A stretch of DNA of 47,857 nt, taken from Actinomadura sp. 7K507. GTDB lineage: Bacteria; Actinomycetota; Actinomycetes; Streptosporangiales; Streptosporangiaceae. The notes below the pieces were generated by a model. That model did not search any database, had not been told where the DNA came from, and was given only the letters and a program-made list of their open reading frames with translations. Below, piece by piece: positions 45,881 to 47,857 of the stretch (the first letter of the stretch is position 1; every line of letters begins with the position of its first letter). A program made the translations under genes and the position numbers. Where the stretch lies: the NCBI RefSeq assembly GCF_004348425.1, contig NZ_SMKK01000037.1, positions 1 through 47,857 of the forward strand, read 5' to 3'.

Positions 45881-45972
45881 CGGGGTCCGTTCGCAAAAAC
45901 TCACTGACGGGCAAGGACATGTGTACTCCCATGGTCCCATGCCGGACTCGATGCTCCGTGCACGAACCCGGT

Positions 45973-46001
45973 TTGGGGAGGGGCCTGGAGCTTGGTAGGC
46001 T
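45973..46001 (+). promoter_or_regulatory. Promoter of rpsT
   Basis: TTGGGG (45973-45978), a 17-bp spacer and TAGGCT (45996-46001) would start transcription near 46008, giving a leader of about 115 nt before rpsT. The divergent lepA promoter must also lie in this 244-nt gap. Confidence 0.5.
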
Positions 46002-46124
46002 ATGCGACTGCGTGTGGCGTAGCGTCGTGCCCCGGGGGGTACCGTCCCGCCCCCGTTCAGACCCTTCGTCAGAGCCTGCCGTCCGCGCAGGCGAGGATCG
46101 CGACCAAGCTGAGGCACTACAGAC

Positions 46125-46397
46125 GTGGCTAACATCAAGTCCCAGATCAAGCGCAACAAGCAGAACGAGAAGGCCCGGCTGCGCAACAAGGCCGTCAAGT
46201 CCGAGCTGAAGACTGCGATCCGCAAGTTCCGCGAGGCCGCCGACGCCGGCAACGTCGAGGGCGCCGTCGCCGCGCAGCAGCACGCCGCGCGCAAGCTGGA
46301 CAAGGCCGTGAGCAAGGGCGTCATCCACAAGAACCAGGCCGCCAACCGCAAGTCGGCCATCGCCAAGCGCGCCTCCGCGCTGCAGGCGGCCAAGTAA
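46125..46397 (+). CDS. rpsT: 30S ribosomal protein S20
   Basis: This 90-residue basic protein binds 16S rRNA in the small subunit. The sequence [34 protein letters not shown] and the terminal [19 protein letters not shown] are typical S20 helices. GTG 46125 is the start. A perfect 9-bp terminator follows the stop. Confidence 0.97.
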   Translation: MANIKSQIKRNKQNEKARLRNKAVKSELKTAIRKFREAADAGNVEGAVAAQQHAARKLDKAVSKGVIHKNQAANRKSAIAKRASALQAAK

Positions 46398-46409
46398 GAG
46401 CCGCACGCA

Positions 46410-46438
46410 CGGGGCCGGCCGGTGACGCGCCGGCCCCG
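46410..46438 (+). terminator. Terminator after rpsT
   Basis: CGGGGCCGG (46410-46418) pairs with CCGGCCCCG (46430-46438) with an 11-nt loop, 12 nt past the rpsT stop. Confidence 0.75.
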
Positions 46439-46442
46439 ACGC

Positions 46443-46985
46443 ATGTCCATGGACGAGCGGCGCGCGGTGACGATCTCCAAGTACCTCGCCCGGCATCTGC
46501 GGCACCGCCCCGGGCGGATCGGCCTCACCCTCGACTCCGGAGGCTGGGCCGGCGTCACCGAACTGCTCGCGGCCGCCGCCCGGCACGGTTTCCCGCTCAC
46601 CCGCGCCGAACTCGAACACGTCGTCGCGGTCAACGACAAGAAGCGCTACGTCATCGACGGCGAGCGCATCCGGGCCGTCCAGGGGCATTCGATACAGGTC
46701 GATCTCGACCTGCCCTCGGCGTCCCCGCCCGAATCGCTCTACCACGGCACCGTGCGAGGTTCCGTGGAATCGATCCTGCGCGACGGTCTCCTGCCCATGG
46801 GGCGGCACGCCGTCCACCTCTCCCCCGACCGTGAGACGGCCCGGCGCGTCGGCGCCCGCCGCGGCGAACCCGTCGTCCTGGTCGTCCAGGCCGCGCGGAT
46901 GGCCGCCGACGGGCACGAGTTCCGCGTCAGCGCGAACGGGGTGTGGCTCGCCGGCCTCGTCCCGCCGGAATATCTGCGCGAATGA
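46443..46985 (+). CDS. kptA: RNA 2'-phosphotransferase (Tpt1/KptA family)
   Basis: This 180-residue enzyme removes a 2'-phosphate from RNA, transferring it to NAD. The motifs are [56 protein letters not shown] and [17 protein letters not shown], with the conserved Arg-His-Arg-Arg set. ATG 46443 was chosen because a frame starting at 46422 would overlap the rpsT terminator. Bacteria lack the tRNA splicing that makes the eukaryotic substrate, so its native target is unknown. Its 3' end overlaps the convergent HAD-like gene by 59 nt. Confidence 0.92.
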   Translation: MSMDERRAVTISKYLARHLRHRPGRIGLTLDSGGWAGVTELLAAAARHGFPLTRAELEHVVAVNDKKRYVIDGERIRAVQGHSIQVDLDLPSASPPESLYHGTVRGSVESILRDGLLPMGRHAVHLSPDRETARRVGARRGEPVVLVVQAARMAADGHEFRVSANGVWLAGLVPPEYLRE

Positions 46986-47454
46986 CCTCGGCGGCCGCCC
47001 AGTCGGGGATGTGCCGCACCCATCCGGGCCCTTCCTTCGGCCCGAACAGGTACCGGTGGGGGACGACGTCCCGGATGGCCCGGTGCACGTCCAGCCGGTC
47101 GTCGATCATGTGGGTGATCGCGAGTTCGCGGCAGTGCCGCGCTTTCTCCTCTCGCTTCCGGCAGAACCGGACGTTCTCTCTGGGCAGCCCCGTCCGCGCA
47201 TAGAAGTCGTGGTGGTCGAGCCAGGCCAATGTCCGCTTCCGCACGCGGTCGCCGCACTTGGAGATGATCCAGGCCCGTCCGCCGAAGTCCTCGATCAGCC
47301 CCGGCAGGACCTCGTACACGCCCCGGGTCGCGGGTGAGGCGAGCGCGTCCTCGAAGCTCCCGCCGAGGAACGCGGTGTCGTCGTCGCCGGGGGCCAGGAG
47401 CCCGCCGTGAATGACCCGGCCGAAATCGACGCCGAGCCGAGGTTCGATGTTCAT
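46927..47454 (-). CDS. HAD-like protein, atypical motif I
   Basis: This 175-residue protein has the haloacid-dehalogenase fold: motif I GVDFGRVI (Asp9), motif II Ser in WIISKCG, motif III Lys in RKREEK and motif IV HMIDDRLD. The second Asp of DxD, used as general acid/base in HAD phosphatases, is replaced by Gly (DFG), so activity may be altered or absent. Similar proteins occur in other actinomycetes. It overlaps kptA by 59 nt on the opposite strand, so an RNA-repair link is possible but unproven. The start is ATG 47454. Confidence 0.75.
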   Translation of the reverse strand: MNIEPRLGVDFGRVIHGGLLAPGDDDTAFLGGSFEDALASPATRGVYEVLPGLIEDFGGRAWIISKCGDRVRKRTLAWLDHHDFYARTGLPRENVRFCRKREEKARHCRELAITHMIDDRLDVHRAIRDVVPHRYLFGPKEGPGWVRHIPDWAAAEVIRADIPAGRGRRATPRSR

Positions 47455-47523
47455 GCCTCAACCCTCGGTCCCGCGCTCCTCAAGCAGAACTATTGATCGG
47501 TCCTGAAGCTATAGTCGTCATCT
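47455..47523. promoter_or_regulatory. Divergent region between the HAD-like gene and lysR-type gene
   Basis: TATAGT (47510-47515) is a -10-like box ending eight bases before the ATG at 47524, so the regulator's mRNA may be leaderless. CTAT-N17-ATAG (47490-47514) is a loose LysR-type T-N11-A style half-site pair. LysR regulators typically act on such divergent regions, here the HAD-like gene. Confidence 0.35.
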
Positions 47524-47857
47524 ATGGAGATGAGCCGCCTCTCGACCGACGCGCTCGCCTCGTTCGCCGTGTTCGCCGACCACCTCAACTTCACGCGGGC
47601 CGCCGAAGACCTGCACATCTCCCAGCCCTCCCTCCACGTCAAGGTGCAGAAACTCGCCGAGACCCTCGGCCGCCCCCTCTACACCAGACACGGCCGCCGG
47701 CTGGCCCTGACGCCCGCCGGGGAACAGGTCGCCCGCTTCGCCCGTGACCTCGACGCCCGCGTGGGCGCGTTCCTCGCCGACGTCCACGGCACCGCCCCCA
47801 CCCGCGTCCCGGCCCTCGCCGCCGGCGAAGGCGCCTACCTCTACCTGCTCGGCGACG
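47524..47857 (+). CDS. LysR-family transcriptional regulator (partial, runs off the window)
   Basis: Only the first 111 residues are present. The N-terminal winged helix has LNFTRAAEDLHISQPSLHVKVQKLAETLGRPLYTRHGRRLALTPAGE, the standard LysR pattern. The effector-binding domain lies beyond the window, so ligand and targets cannot be judged. The ATG at 47524 is the likely start. Confidence 0.88.
   Translation, partial: MEMSRLSTDALASFAVFADHLNFTRAAEDLHISQPSLHVKVQKLAETLGRPLYTRHGRRLALTPAGEQVARFARDLDARVGAFLADVHGTAPTRVPALAAGEGAYLYLLGD

Noticed and set aside
46422..46442. Earlier GTG start for kptA
   Set aside because: It would lie inside the loop of the rpsT terminator hairpin; the ATG at 46443 fits the family N-terminus.

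Overview
The window is very GC-rich, codes on both strands with little space between genes, and uses many GTG and TTG starts. Gene content and order (glyS, znuACB-zur, uppS, recO, leuA, era, phoH-ybeY-corC, hrcA-dnaJ-rsmE, hemW, lepA, rpsT) match the conserved chromosomal core of filamentous actinomycetes. A member of Streptosporangiales or Thermomonosporaceae (Actinomadura-like) is the best guess, inferred from gene content only.

Positions 1-4640 are a mobile island: a large TnpB-like RuvC nuclease gene broken by one frameshift, a perfect 15-bp inverted repeat right after its stop codon, and two divergent IS110-family transposases that share a structured 320-bp non-coding region. The island abuts the 3' end of a fused secDF paralogue (4909-7188). 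7253-12652 holds small envelope or secreted proteins, glycyl-tRNA synthetase, a secreted DUF1906 protein, an ABM-domain protein and a small membrane protein. 12685-15696 is a zinc-uptake operon, znuA-znuC-znuB-zur. Each junction is an ATGA overlap, and the operon has a Zur-box-like palindrome in an apparently leaderless promoter, so the operon encodes its own likely repressor.

15829-20286 carries OsmC, the recO-uppS coupled pair, an orphan emfourin-like protease-inhibitor gene and leuA. Upstream of leuA lies a previously uncalled 15-residue leader peptide with four consecutive Leu codons, which points to attenuation. 20421-29811 holds a DDAH-like amidinohydrolase with a zinc-ribbon/TerB-like partner, a repeat-tailed membrane protein, era, a SARP-type ATPase regulator with a palindromic site at its start, an MMPL transporter and a cytidine-deaminase-like protein without zinc ligands.

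29869-38934 is an RNA-maturation and stress cluster (HIT, phoH, ybeY, corC; hrcA with CIRCE, dnaJ, rsmE). It is interrupted by an oppositely oriented ECF sigma factor with a membrane partner, and ends with a DUF3097 protein. 38931-47857 holds hemW, a YezG-like protein, two uncharacterised proteins, a DUF4870 membrane protein, lepA divergent from rpsT, kptA overlapping a HAD-like gene, and the start of a LysR regulator that runs off the window.

I found no CRISPR array, tRNA, rRNA or biosynthetic gene cluster. The best leads for new biology are the large TnpB-like gene with its 3' hairpin, the possible IS110 bridge-RNA region, the leuA leader peptide, the orphan emfourin homologue, and the kptA/HAD-like pair.
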